From Streptomyces sp. LHD-70 (lineage in GTDB: Bacteria; Actinomycetota; Actinomycetes; Streptomycetales; Streptomycetaceae), in the NCBI RefSeq assembly GCF_031157275.1, contig NZ_JAVIFW010000012.1:62001-126000 (forward strand): 64,000 bases of DNA, read 5' to 3'. The notes beneath the pieces were generated by a model. The model saw nothing but the letters and a program-made list of their open reading frames with translations, searched no databases and was not told the origin of the DNA. Position 1 is the first letter of the stretch; each line of letters opens with the position of its first letter. The translations under genes and the position numbers were made by a program. Of the stretch, positions 1-9,119 are shown piece after piece.

Positions 1-859
1 GGAGCAGTTGGCCCGTCGGCGGGACGCGCTCGTGCCCGCCGTGCTCCTCGCGCACGCCACCGGCCGGCACCGGCACGCCTGGCGGCTCTGCCAAGGGCTG
101 TGGAGCTTCTACCTGCGGACGGCGAGCCACACGGAGTGGATCGACTCGCACCGCGCGGGCCTCGCAGCGGCCCAGTCCTGCCTCGACGATCCGCTCGCCG
201 TCGCACGGATGCACTTCCAGCTCGGCTTCGCCCACCTGGACCGCTGGAGCCTCGACGAGGACGACCCGCGCCTGGCCCGCGAGCAGTTGGAGGCGGGCCT
301 GCGTCTGGTGCGTACCGGAGAGCGGGGGGAAGGGTGGCGGCGCACCGAGTCCAGCCTGCTCGAAGCCCTGGGGCTGCTCGCCCTGAAGCTGAAGCACGGC
401 ACGCGGGCCCTCGACTGCCTCACCCGGGCCAAGGATGCCCTCGACGGCATCGTCCACCCGCGCGGCCACGCCCTGCTCACCTTCCACGCGGCTCGCGCGT
501 ACTCGGCCCTGAACCGGCACAACGACGCCGAGCGGCAATTCGCCCTCGCGCGCGAGGAGTTCGAGCTGCTCCCGACCGGCCCCGACCACTTCAACATCGC
601 CAAGACCTGGTGGCGTCAGGCCGAGGACCGCCTGGCCTGCGGGCAGCCGGAGTCCGCACTGCGCTGCCTGAACGAGGCCGACGCGGGCACGGCCGGTGCG
701 ACGTATCAGCGAGCGGTGGTCCTGCTGCTGCGCGGCGACGTCCACCAGGAACTCGGCGACCGCGACGCGGCGGAGGCGGACTGGGCGCACGCCCGGGACG
801 TGTTCGCGGAACTCGGCAGCCCCCGGGCGGAGGAGGCACAGGAGCGCCTCGACGGCTGA
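1..859 (+). CDS. C-terminal part of a TPR-containing (probably regulatory) protein, 5' truncated by window edge
   Basis: The frame is already open at base 2 and ends at TGA 857-859, giving about 285 visible residues. The visible part is alpha-helical and Ala/Leu/Glu rich, with repeated helix pairs such as ALGLLALKLKHGTRALDCL and the FHAARAYSALNRHNDAERQ segment, which look like tetratricopeptide repeats. No ATPase or DNA-binding motif is seen. In Streptomyces this kind of tail commonly closes AfsR/SARP- or LuxR-type large regulators, so the missing N-terminus probably carries the NTPase and HTH parts. That identification is inference. An internal TTG or a later ATG could start a shorter protein, but there is no good ribosome site. 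It is convergent with the next gene. Confidence 0.6.
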   Translation, partial: EQLARRRDALVPAVLLAHATGRHRHAWRLCQGLWSFYLRTASHTEWIDSHRAGLAAAQSCLDDPLAVARMHFQLGFAHLDRWSLDEDDPRLAREQLEAGLRLVRTGERGEGWRRTESSLLEALGLLALKLKHGTRALDCLTRAKDALDGIVHPRGHALLTFHAARAYSALNRHNDAERQFALAREEFELLPTGPDHFNIAKTWWRQAEDRLACGQPESALRCLNEADAGTAGATYQRAVVLLLRGDVHQELGDRDAAEADWAHARDVFAELGSPRAEEAQERLDG

Positions 860-864
860 GGTCG

Positions 865-904
865 CGGGGTGTCGGGGTGCCGGGGTGCCGGGGTGTCGGG
901 GTGT
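865..904. repeat. 8-bp tandem repeat CGGGGTGY x5
   Basis: Five copies of CGGGGTGY begin 6 bp after the TGA of the TPR protein and fill most of the 75-bp gap to the convergent gene ending at 935. I see no clear hairpin terminator here. Confidence 0.85.
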
Positions 905-934
905 CGGGGGAGCCAGGCGGGAGTCATGCAGGAG

Positions 935-2656
<1,722 letters not shown>

Positions 2657-2772
2657 TGCATGACTCCTCGTGGTCCACGTCCTCCTGGGCTGCGGTCACC
2701 CTAACGGCCGCTCACCGCACCCCGACCACCACCCGCATTTCGATCGATCTGCGGGTGGTGACGAGACCCCGT

Positions 2773-2808
2773 CTGACCGATCGGTTAGATTGCTGTCCAG
2801 TCGGTCAG
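2773..2808. promoter_or_regulatory. Putative TetR operator upstream of the FAD hydroxylase
   Basis: CTGACCGATCGGTTAG (2773-2788) is a near-perfect 16-bp palindrome with an ACCGATCGGT core. A further half-site TCGGTCAG lies at 2801-2808, an exact inverted copy of CTGACCGA at 2773-2780. It is 22-57 bp upstream of the start codon at 2830. The TetR gene just downstream of the hydroxylase (convergent) is the natural candidate ligand. That assignment is inference. Confidence 0.65.
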
Positions 2809-2829
2809 CCCTGCTGTGGAGGTACTGCG

Positions 2830-4080
2830 ATGACCCAGGAACGTACGACGTGCTGCATCGTGGGCGGCGGACCCGCGGGCATGATGCTCGGGCTGCTGCT
2901 CGCCCGCGCCGGAGTGCGGGTCACCGTCCTGGAGAAGCACCGGGACTTCCTGCGCGACTTCCGCGGCGACACCGTCCACCCCTCGACGCTCCGCCTGCTC
3001 GACGAACTCGGCCTCGGCGCCCGCTTCGAGAAGCTGCCCGCGCGCCGCCTGGACGAGATGCGGATCCGGATCGGCGCCACCACCGTGACCATGGCGGACT
3101 TCGGGCGCATGCCCGGCCGGATACGGCACAAGTACATCGCGATGGTCCCGCAGTGGGACTTCCTCAACCTGCTCGCCGAAGCCGCCGCCGACGAGCCCAC
3201 GTTCACCCTGCGCCGCAGCACCGCCGTCACGGGCCTGCTCACCGACTCCGCGGGCCGCGTCACGGGCGTACGCAGCACCGATGCTCAGGGCGCCCCGGGC
3301 GAACTCTCGGCCGACCTCGTCGTCGCCTGCGACGGGCGCGGCTCCGTCGCCGCCGCGGCGGCAGGACTGCGGCAGCGGAACTTCCCCGTGCCCATGGACG
3401 TCTGGCAGATCCGCGTGCCCGCCCCCGGCCCGGACGCCGCGCACAGTGGGCGGGTCTTCGGGCACTTCGGCTCCGGACAGGTCGCCGTCACCATGGACCG
3501 CGGCGACTACTACCAGACCTCCTACCTCATCGAGAAGGGCACCGACGCCGCCCACCGCCGCCACGACATACGCGAACTGCGCGACCGGCTGGCCCAACTC
3601 TTCGGCTGGGGGCCGGAGTCGACCGACGCCATCCGCTCCTGGGACGACGTGAAGATGCTCGACGTGACGATGGGGCGGCTGCCCCGCTGGTACACCGACG
3701 GGCTGCTCTGCATCGGCGACGCCGCGCACACCATGTCCCCGGTCGGCGGCGTCGGCGTCAACCTCGCCGTGCAGGACGCCGTGGCCGCCGCCCGCATCAT
3801 CGCCGGTCCGCTGCGCCGCGGCCGGGTCACCGAGGCCGAGCTCGCGCGGGTGCAGAAGCGGCGCGAACTGCCCATGGCCGTCACGCAGAAGTCGCAGCTC
3901 GCCGAGCACGACATGCTGATCGGCCCCGCCCTCGACGGCACCCTCGACCACCGTCCGCTCCCCCTGCCGCTGCGCGCCCTGCGTCGCTCCCGGCTCCTCC
4001 AGGGAGTGGCCGCGTACGTGGGTGGCATGGGCGTACGACCGGAACACGCACCGGAGTTCGCCCGCAGAACGGTGTCCTGA
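2830..4080 (+). CDS. FAD-dependent aromatic hydroxylase-type monooxygenase
   Basis: This 416-residue protein starts at ATG 2830 behind GGAGG; an in-frame upstream start (2755) has no ribosome site and would cross the operator. It shows the PHBH-fold motifs in order: the dinucleotide motif IVGGGPAGMMLGLLLARAG (residues ~9-27), a DG motif (VVACDGRGSV, ~166), and the second FAD motif GDAAHTMSPVGGVGVNLAVQ (~296-315). Family members hydroxylate aromatic or polyketide-like compounds with NAD(P)H and O2. The substrate is not readable. A TetR gene lies immediately 3' in convergent orientation and a TetR-like dyad precedes the gene, so it is probably induced by a small ligand. Confidence 0.85.
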   Translation: MTQERTTCCIVGGGPAGMMLGLLLARAGVRVTVLEKHRDFLRDFRGDTVHPSTLRLLDELGLGARFEKLPARRLDEMRIRIGATTVTMADFGRMPGRIRHKYIAMVPQWDFLNLLAEAAADEPTFTLRRSTAVTGLLTDSAGRVTGVRSTDAQGAPGELSADLVVACDGRGSVAAAAAGLRQRNFPVPMDVWQIRVPAPGPDAAHSGRVFGHFGSGQVAVTMDRGDYYQTSYLIEKGTDAAHRRHDIRELRDRLAQLFGWGPESTDAIRSWDDVKMLDVTMGRLPRWYTDGLLCIGDAAHTMSPVGGVGVNLAVQDAVAAARIIAGPLRRGRVTEAELARVQKRRELPMAVTQKSQLAEHDMLIGPALDGTLDHRPLPLPLRALRRSRLLQGVAAYVGGMGVRPEHAPEFARRTVS

Positions 4081-4121
4081 GCAGGCGTCAGGCTCAGGTG
4101 GGACGCGTCAGGCGCAACGCG

Positions 4122-4742
4122 TCACGCGTCGATCGCCCGCAGCGTGAACTCGACCAGCTCATCGGCCGCCGCGTCCAGGTCGAGATCCGGGTCCGAGAGC
4201 CAGGCCGCGACCACCCCGTCGATCGCGCCGCCCACCGCCAGGGCGACCACGCGCGGCGCGAACTCCCGGCACACACCGGCCTGTTGGCCCGCGACGAGCA
4301 GCTCCACGAGCCCGTCGAGCCGACCGGTGGCCGCGTGCCCGCCCGGTGTCTTCAGGCGGGTGCCGCCCGCGTCGTCGAGGAGGGTCTCGGTGATCACGCG
4401 GACATGGCTCCGGTGGGCCTGCTGATAGCCGACCATCGCGCGCACGTACGCGACGATCGCCGCCCGCGGATCCGGCGCGGCGGCCACCCGCTCCCGCACA
4501 TGGGCCGCGAACCGGCTCACGACATGCTCGAACGCTGCCCGCGTCAGCTTGTCCTTCGAGCCGAAGTGGTACAGCACCGCGGCCTTCGACAGGCCCGCGC
4601 GCTCGGCGATGGCGGAGAGCGAGGCCGCCGGGTAGCCGCGGCTCGCGATCAGCTCGATCGTGCACGCCACGAGCTGCTCGCGGCGGGCCCGCTCGGTGAA
4701 GGTCGGCTCCCCAGCGGATCCGGGGCTCCGGCGCGGGCTCAT
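4122..4742 (-). CDS. TetR/AcrR-family transcriptional regulator
   Basis: The protein has 206 residues. The N-terminal HTH is clear: LVACTIELIASRGYPAASLS followed by AIAERAGLSKAAVLYHFGSK (residues ~24-63), the TetR recognition-helix region ending in the typical YHFGSKD. The rest is the variable helical ligand domain. It most likely represses the convergent FAD hydroxylase through the dyad at 2773-2808 (inference). The 3' end sits among three TGACGCG repeats, one of which contains the stop codon. Confidence 0.9.
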   Translation of the reverse strand: MSPRRSPGSAGEPTFTERARREQLVACTIELIASRGYPAASLSAIAERAGLSKAAVLYHFGSKDKLTRAAFEHVVSRFAAHVRERVAAAPDPRAAIVAYVRAMVGYQQAHRSHVRVITETLLDDAGGTRLKTPGGHAATGRLDGLVELLVAGQQAGVCREFAPRVVALAVGGAIDGVVAAWLSDPDLDLDAAADELVEFTLRAIDA

Positions 4743-4850
4743 CGTGGGTCATCTCCCCTGCGTACGGGCGGTTCCTGGCCGGGCACCCGAGCGACACCCC
4801 CGGGGCGCCGCGACCGGGACCGACCGTACACCGGGACCTCCGCGGAGGCC

Positions 4851-5765
4851 TCAGGCGGAGGCCACGCCCAGCTGCCGCTCGGCGGCGTCCAGGGTCTGCT
4901 CCAGGAGCACCGCGATCGTCATCGGGCCGACGCCGCCCGGCACCGGCGTGATCAGGCTCGCCCGCTCGGCCGCCGCGGCGAACTCGACGTCGCCGACGTT
5001 GCCCTCGTTGTACCCGGCGTCGATGACCACGGCGCCCGGCTTGATGTCCGCGCCGCGGATGAACTCCGGCCGCCCGACCGCCGCGACGAGGATGTCCGCC
5101 TCCCGCACCAGGGACGACAGCTCCCGGGTGCGCGAGTGGCAGTACGTGACCGTCGCGTCCCGCGCGAGCAGCATCATGCCGACCGGCTTGCCGAGGATCG
5201 CGCTGCGCCCGACGACCACGGCGCGCTTGCCGGTCGGGTCGACGTCGTACGCGTCGAGGAGGCGCATGATGCCGCCCGGCGTGCAGGACGCGAAGCCGGG
5301 CAGCGCGAAGCCCATCGCCGCGAACGACCGCATCGTCACGCCGTCGACGTCCTTCTCCGGCGCGATCGCCTCGAACGCGGCCCGCTCGTCGATGTGCTCG
5401 CCGCACGGGTGCTGGAGCAGGATGCCGTGCACCTCCGGGTCGGCGGACAGTTCGGTGAGCTTCGCGACCAGCTCCTCGGTGGTCGTCCCGGCGGGCAGCG
5501 GCACGTGCAGGGAGCGGATCCCGGCCTTCTCGCAGCGGTTCCGCTTCATCCGTACGTACGTCACCGACGCCGGGTCCTCGCCGACGAGCACGGTCGCCAG
5601 ACAGGGGGTGGCGCCGGTGCGCTCGGTCAGGGCGGCGGCGCGGGCGGCGGTGCGCTCCACGATGCGGCGGGCGACGGCGCTGCCGTCCATGAGCTTCGCG
5701 GTCTCGGCGGTCGTGGTCTCGGCGGTCGCGGGCTGCGGCTGGGTCTTCGTGGGCTGTGCGGCCAT
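4851..5765 (-). CDS. folD: FolD-type methylenetetrahydrofolate dehydrogenase / cyclohydrolase
   Basis: This 304-residue protein interconverts 5,10-methylene-, 5,10-methenyl- and 10-formyl-THF with NADP+ in the cytosol. ATG 5765 was chosen because GGGAG lies upstream and it gives an ordinary N-terminus; the frame stays open to 5831. The catalytic YVRMK motif (Y-x3-K), the EKDVDGVT segment, the dinucleotide-binding VVGRSAILGKPVGMML and the signature PVPGGVGPMTIAVLL are all present. One oddity is that the usual QLPLPxHI loop reads QHPCGEHI here. This looks like a second actinobacterial FolD variant rather than the canonical housekeeping form. It is followed by tetR on the same strand after 108 bp. 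Confidence 0.9.
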   Translation of the reverse strand: MAAQPTKTQPQPATAETTTAETAKLMDGSAVARRIVERTAARAAALTERTGATPCLATVLVGEDPASVTYVRMKRNRCEKAGIRSLHVPLPAGTTTEELVAKLTELSADPEVHGILLQHPCGEHIDERAAFEAIAPEKDVDGVTMRSFAAMGFALPGFASCTPGGIMRLLDAYDVDPTGKRAVVVGRSAILGKPVGMMLLARDATVTYCHSRTRELSSLVREADILVAAVGRPEFIRGADIKPGAVVIDAGYNEGNVGDVEFAAAAERASLITPVPGGVGPMTIAVLLEQTLDAAERQLGVASA

Positions 5766-5823
5766 GGGGTGCTCCCGGGCGTCGTCGGCATCAACTGCGG
5801 ATCTCGCCCAGGCGCGCGGCAGC

Positions 5824-5850
5824 GTACGCACCCCTCGCGGGGCCGTACGG
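5824..5850 (-). promoter_or_regulatory. Hairpin in the region upstream of folD
   Basis: CGTACG...CGTACG outer arms enclose CCCC-TCGC-GGGG, giving a stable stem about 60 bp upstream of the folD start. It could be a 5'-leader structure or the terminator of something upstream. No known riboswitch consensus is recognised. Confidence 0.35.
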
Positions 5851-5962
5851 CGACGGAGACCGTCGGGCCGCTCCCCGGTGGTACTCCACCTCAGCGCCAG
5901 TCACGGCCCGCACCCAGGGTAGAGGAGGGCGCGCCGGGGCCTTCCGCCCGGCCCCCGGCTCG

Positions 5963-5998
5963 GGTCCCTCAGGTCCCTCAGGTCCCTCGGGTCCCTCA
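5963..5998. repeat. 9-bp tandem repeat (GGTCCCTCA x4) containing the thioesterase stop codon
   Basis: Four copies of GGTCCCTCR lie here. On the minus strand the unit reads TGAGGGACC, and the gene's TGA (5996-5998) is part of the first unit. Because the unit is nine bases, further TGA codons recur in frame. Confidence 0.9.
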
Positions 5999-6418
5999 GA
6001 GGCCGAACAGCTCCGGCCGCTTCGCGAGCGTACGGAAGTGGTCCTGCGGCTGAGCCACCAGCCTGCGGGCCTTCAGGTCCATCAGGCCGCCCACTCCGGA
6101 GAGCTCCGCCGACACCGTGCCGTCGGCCTTGCGGATGGTCTGCGTGATCCGGAACGACTTGCCCTCGCCCCACTGGAACGCGCAGCTCACCGTGACGTCG
6201 TCCCCGGCGTGCAGCTCGCGCAGATACCGGATCGTGGTCTCCAGGACGACCGGGCCGACGCCCTGGCCCACCAGATCGTTCTGCCCGATCCCGGCGGCCT
6301 GGAGCAGCGACCAGCGGGCGTGCTCGGCGTACTGCAGATACACGGCCTGGTTGAGGTGTCCCTGGACGTCCGTCTCGTAGCCACGGACGGTCACAGGTAC
6401 GGAGAACGCTTCGGTCAC
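5996..6418 (-). CDS. Hot-dog fold acyl-CoA thioesterase (4HBT family)
   Basis: A 140-residue protein whose N-terminal VRGYETDVQGHLNQAVYLQY matches the 4-hydroxybenzoyl-CoA thioesterase pattern: the conserved Asp (D17) followed by G-H-x-N and the hot-dog helix. The length is typical. It should hydrolyse an acyl-CoA or acyl-ACP thioester in the cytosol; the acyl chain is unknown. It lies between folD and the acyltransferase, all on the minus strand with separate gaps, so co-transcription is possible but not shown. The stop codon lies in a 9-bp repeat. Confidence 0.85.
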   Translation of the reverse strand: MTEAFSVPVTVRGYETDVQGHLNQAVYLQYAEHARWSLLQAAGIGQNDLVGQGVGPVVLETTIRYLRELHAGDDVTVSCAFQWGEGKSFRITQTIRKADGTVSAELSGVGGLMDLKARRLVAQPQDHFRTLAKRPELFGL

Positions 6419-6473
6419 GGTCTTTCCTTCGCTCGACGCCGGTGCGCGTCACCGAGGGGGCGGCGCGCGGCCA

Positions 6474-7589
6474 TCATGCCCAACGGCACTGACAGGGACG
6501 GCATTCGGGTCCGCGGCGGGCGCACGGAACAGCCACGGCACCCGCGGCTCCACCACCGGCCGGAACACCCGGCGCACCGGCGCAGAGCAGAGCAGCGCGA
6601 TCCCGCCCACCGCCAGCGCTGTCACGGCGAGTGCACCGGGCGGGGGTGTGCAGCCACGGCCTGTCGTACCAGTCCCAGAAGTGGGCGGCCTTGATCAGGA
6701 AACCGTGCAGCAGGTAGCCGTACAGCGTGCCCGTGCCGAGCGCCGTGATCCACAGTCGGCGGCCCGGCACCCAGGCCAGGAAGCAGGCGGTGAGCAGCAG
6801 CGCGAGCGCGAACAGCGCCGGTGTCGCCACGAGCCCCGCCCACGCGGGCACGCCGCGCCCGGTGACGTCCCCGCGGTGGTACAGCCAGCCGGCGTCGAAC
6901 CACGGAGCCACCGCGTACGGCGCGACCAGGGCGCCCGCGAGGACCGGGAGCGCCGCGATCCGCACCCGGCGGCGGCGCAGCCACGTGAAGTGCTCCGGTC
7001 TCAGCATCAGTCCGGCCACGAAGCACGGCAGGAACCCGAGCACCCGCTGCAGCGCCAGGTCCCCGCCGAGCGCGGGCGAGGCGGAGGCCAGCGCGGCCAC
7101 GGCGAGCGAGACGGCCACCGGCCACCGGATCAGCAGCCACAGCGGTGTGGTCAGCCGCCAGATGAACAGGGCGAGCAGGAACCACATCACGTACCACGGA
7201 TCGAGCAGGCTGATCGGATAGCCGGGATCGTCCTCCGCCCAGCGGTAGAACAGCGTGTACGCGACCTCGAAGACGACGTACGGCACGGCCACGCTCGCGA
7301 TCAGCCGCCGCACCCGGCCGGGCCCGAGGTCGAAACTCCGGGAGAAATAGCCGGAGATGAGGGCGAAGGCCGGCATGTGGAAGGCGTACACGAGGAGATA
7401 CAGCGCGGTGGCGGCGCGGCTGCCGTACGTGAGCGGCTCCCAGGCGTGACCGCAGGCCACCAGGACGATGGTGAGGTACTTGGCGTTGTCGAAGTACGGG
7501 TCGCGGTACGAATCGCGGTTCGGCTCGCGGTGCGAATCGCGGTTCGGCTCGCGGTTCGGCTTGCTGTCCCGCTCGTTTGGTCGCTGCAT
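6474..7589 (-). CDS. Acyltransferase-3 family membrane protein, probably frameshifted near its 3' end
   Basis: ATG 7589 follows GAGGGGGG. The read frame gives 371 residues. The N-terminus holds a charged repeat (NREPNRDSHREPNRDSYRDP), then an acyltransferase-3 core: YLTIVLVACGHAWEPLTYG, FHMPAFALISGYFSR (catalytic-region His/Phe signature) and about nine further membrane helices. After WYDRPWLHTP (about 6645) the sequence becomes Arg/Cys/Gly rich and unlike the family. Reading one base over restores a last membrane helix and a tail containing VFRPVVEPRVPWLFRA up to a TGA at 6449. A one-base insertion in the C5 run at 6642-6646 explains this. The family transfers acyl groups to extracellular sugars or glycans. 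Confidence 0.75.
   Translation of the reverse strand: MQRPNERDSKPNREPNRDSHREPNRDSYRDPYFDNAKYLTIVLVACGHAWEPLTYGSRAATALYLLVYAFHMPAFALISGYFSRSFDLGPGRVRRLIASVAVPYVVFEVAYTLFYRWAEDDPGYPISLLDPWYVMWFLLALFIWRLTTPLWLLIRWPVAVSLAVAALASASPALGGDLALQRVLGFLPCFVAGLMLRPEHFTWLRRRRVRIAALPVLAGALVAPYAVAPWFDAGWLYHRGDVTGRGVPAWAGLVATPALFALALLLTACFLAWVPGRRLWITALGTGTLYGYLLHGFLIKAAHFWDWYDRPWLHTPARCTRRDSAGGGRDRAALLCAGAPGVPAGGGAAGAVAVPCARRGPECRPCQCRWA
7494..7561. repeat. 9-10 bp degenerate repeats encoding the acyltransferase N-terminal NRDS/REP repeat
   Basis: Alternating TCGCGGTTCGGC- and TCGCGGTNCGAA-type units encode the repeating Arg-Glu-Pro-Asn-Arg-Asp-Ser tract at the N-terminus of the acyltransferase. Confidence 0.7.
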
Positions 7590-7681
7590 CTGCCCCCCTC
7601 GTCGTGCGCGCTGCCTCCTCGGTTGCCCAGGAGGCCGGTGGTCATGTGTGCGCTTCGCGCCGCCACGCAGCGGTGTGCGGT

Positions 7682-8365
7682 TCAGACGCGGCGCGGTGAG
7701 GCGAGCAGCAGTCGGCCCCCGCCCCGCTCGCCGTGCTCGCTCACCTGCCAGCCCGCGCGCTCCAACGCGCCCGCGCACACGGTGAGTTCGGCCCGTACGT
7801 CCTCCGGCCCCACGGCGGGGGCCCCGGTCCGGCCGGGTATCACCCGCACCGCGACTGCCTCGGGCTGGTCCGTCGCCGTGACGCGATAGCCGGGCGTCGC
7901 GGTCGCCCCCGCGCCGGACGCCGGGGTTCCGCCCGCCGCCTCCAGGGCCAGCGCGGCGGCCTGCACGAGGTGGCCGCGTTCCCAGGCGCAGGGGCGGTCC
8001 AGGGCGCCGTCGGCGTTCGTCATCCGGCGCAGCTCCACGAGACCTTGCCAGGCACTGTGCACCTCGCGGAGCCGTGCGGGCCCCGCCACCGGCGCGTCCG
8101 GCTCGGCCCCGGTGCGGGCGGCGAACACCGCGCCCCTGGTGTCGGTGACCGGCGCCGCCGCGGGTGGGGCGGCGCTCGACAGCTCGGCCCGCGCCCGGTG
8201 TCCGGCGGGGGTGAGGAAGTGCGCCCGCGGCGGCCGGGCGTGCCGGAACGCCAGGCCCAGTCGGACCAGGCCCGCCAACTGCGCCTCGGAGCCGGTGATC
8301 CGGCCCGTCACATCGTCCGCACCGGCCACGATCCGCCGCTGGCCCGCGGTCAGCCGTCCCGTCAT
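7682..8365 (-). CDS. Conserved hypothetical actinobacterial protein
   Basis: ATG 8365 was chosen over in-frame starts up to 8425 because GGAAGGGG precedes it; this gives 227 residues. The N-terminal third (MTGRLTAGQRRIVAGADDV; VRLGLAFRHARPPRAHFLTP) could be a winged-helix-like segment ending in a typical wing 'AHFLTPAGHRARAE'. The C-terminus ends in a beta-rich segment (AGWQVSEHGERGGGRLLL). No catalytic motif or signal peptide is visible. It lies 92 bp upstream of the acyltransferase and may share its transcript. Function is not recognised. Confidence 0.7.
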   Translation of the reverse strand: MTGRLTAGQRRIVAGADDVTGRITGSEAQLAGLVRLGLAFRHARPPRAHFLTPAGHRARAELSSAAPPAAAPVTDTRGAVFAARTGAEPDAPVAGPARLREVHSAWQGLVELRRMTNADGALDRPCAWERGHLVQAAALALEAAGGTPASGAGATATPGYRVTATDQPEAVAVRVIPGRTGAPAVGPEDVRAELTVCAGALERAGWQVSEHGERGGGRLLLASPRRV

Positions 8366-8505
8366 CGGCCCACCCCTTCCACACCGTCTCCCCGTGCACT
8401 CCATGGTGCCCCGGACCACTGACAACGGCCTTCCGGGAAAGCGGCTAACTTACGGGGACCGCCGGTGGATCATGAACCGGCGTCTCCGAATCCGAGAGGC
8501 CCCCC

Positions 8506-9087
8506 ATGTCCACGCCTCCGCCCCAGGGCGGCTACCCCAACCCGTACGGCCACCAGGGCCCGCAGCAGCAGTACGGGTACCCGCAGCAGGGCCAACCCCC
8601 GTACGGCCAACCCCCGTACGGCCAGCCCCCGTACGGCGGTCAACCCCCGTACGGCCAACCGCCTTACGGGCAGCAGCCCCCGCAACAGCCCTACCAGGGC
8701 CAGCCGCAACCGCAGCCGCCAAGGCGAGGCGGCGGGCTCAACCAGAAGGTCGTCAAGGTCGTCTCCGTCGTCATCGCGGTGATCGTCGTCGGCATCTGGA
8801 AGTTCGCCACGAACGGCGACACCGTCGAGGACGCCAAGGACACGGCGAAGAACGACACTTCGGCCACCGGCGCCGACGTCGGCGAGTGCGTGCAGCGGCT
8901 CGGCACGGACGCGGAGCCCGACATCCGCGTCGTCGACTGCTCCGACGCGAAGGCCCAGTACAAGGTCGCCGAAGAGGGCTTCACGGCGGGCAGCCTCACC
9001 TGCAAGGCGGGCCAGTCCAAGTTCACCATCGAGTACACGCGCGGCCGTTCCGACGTCGCGCTCTGCCTGACGCCGCTCGACAAGTAG
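8506..9087 (+). CDS. Pro/Gln-rich single-pass membrane protein, LppU/SCO3897-like
   Basis: This 193-residue protein has three parts. Residues 1-75 are a PPYGQ/PQQG repeat tail, then a single transmembrane helix ([17 protein letters not shown], ~83-99) and a ~95-residue extracytoplasmic domain with four cysteines (GECVQRL, VVDCSD, LTCKAG, ALCLTP). The four Cys could form two disulfides. This layout matches the LppU/SCO3897-type proteins I recall from Streptomyces; their role is not established. It is divergent from the hypothetical gene ending its leader at 8365. The last 12 bp including TAG are duplicated after the stop. Confidence 0.75.
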   Translation: MSTPPPQGGYPNPYGHQGPQQQYGYPQQGQPPYGQPPYGQPPYGGQPPYGQPPYGQQPPQQPYQGQPQPQPPRRGGGLNQKVVKVVSVVIAVIVVGIWKFATNGDTVEDAKDTAKNDTSATGADVGECVQRLGTDAEPDIRVVDCSDAKAQYKVAEEGFTAGSLTCKAGQSKFTIEYTRGRSDVALCLTPLDK

Positions 9088-9101
9088 GACTCGACAAGTA
9101 G
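9076..9101. repeat. Direct repeat of CTCGACAAGTAG spanning the stop codon
   Basis: CTCGACAAGTAG occurs at 9076-9087 (its TAG is the gene stop) and again at 9090-9101, two bases apart. Confidence 0.9.
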
Positions 9102-9119
9102 AAGACGCGCTCGGGAGCG

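Noticed and set aside
5824-5850. Tetrahydrofolate riboswitch upstream of folD
   Set aside because: Only a simple hairpin is present, without the multi-helix core expected of THF riboswitches.
2670-6053. Very long plus-strand open frame across the FAD hydroxylase, tetR and folD
   Set aside because: It is Arg/Pro/Gly-rich with no domain, runs antisense or out of frame to three well-recognised genes, and is a high-GC artefact.
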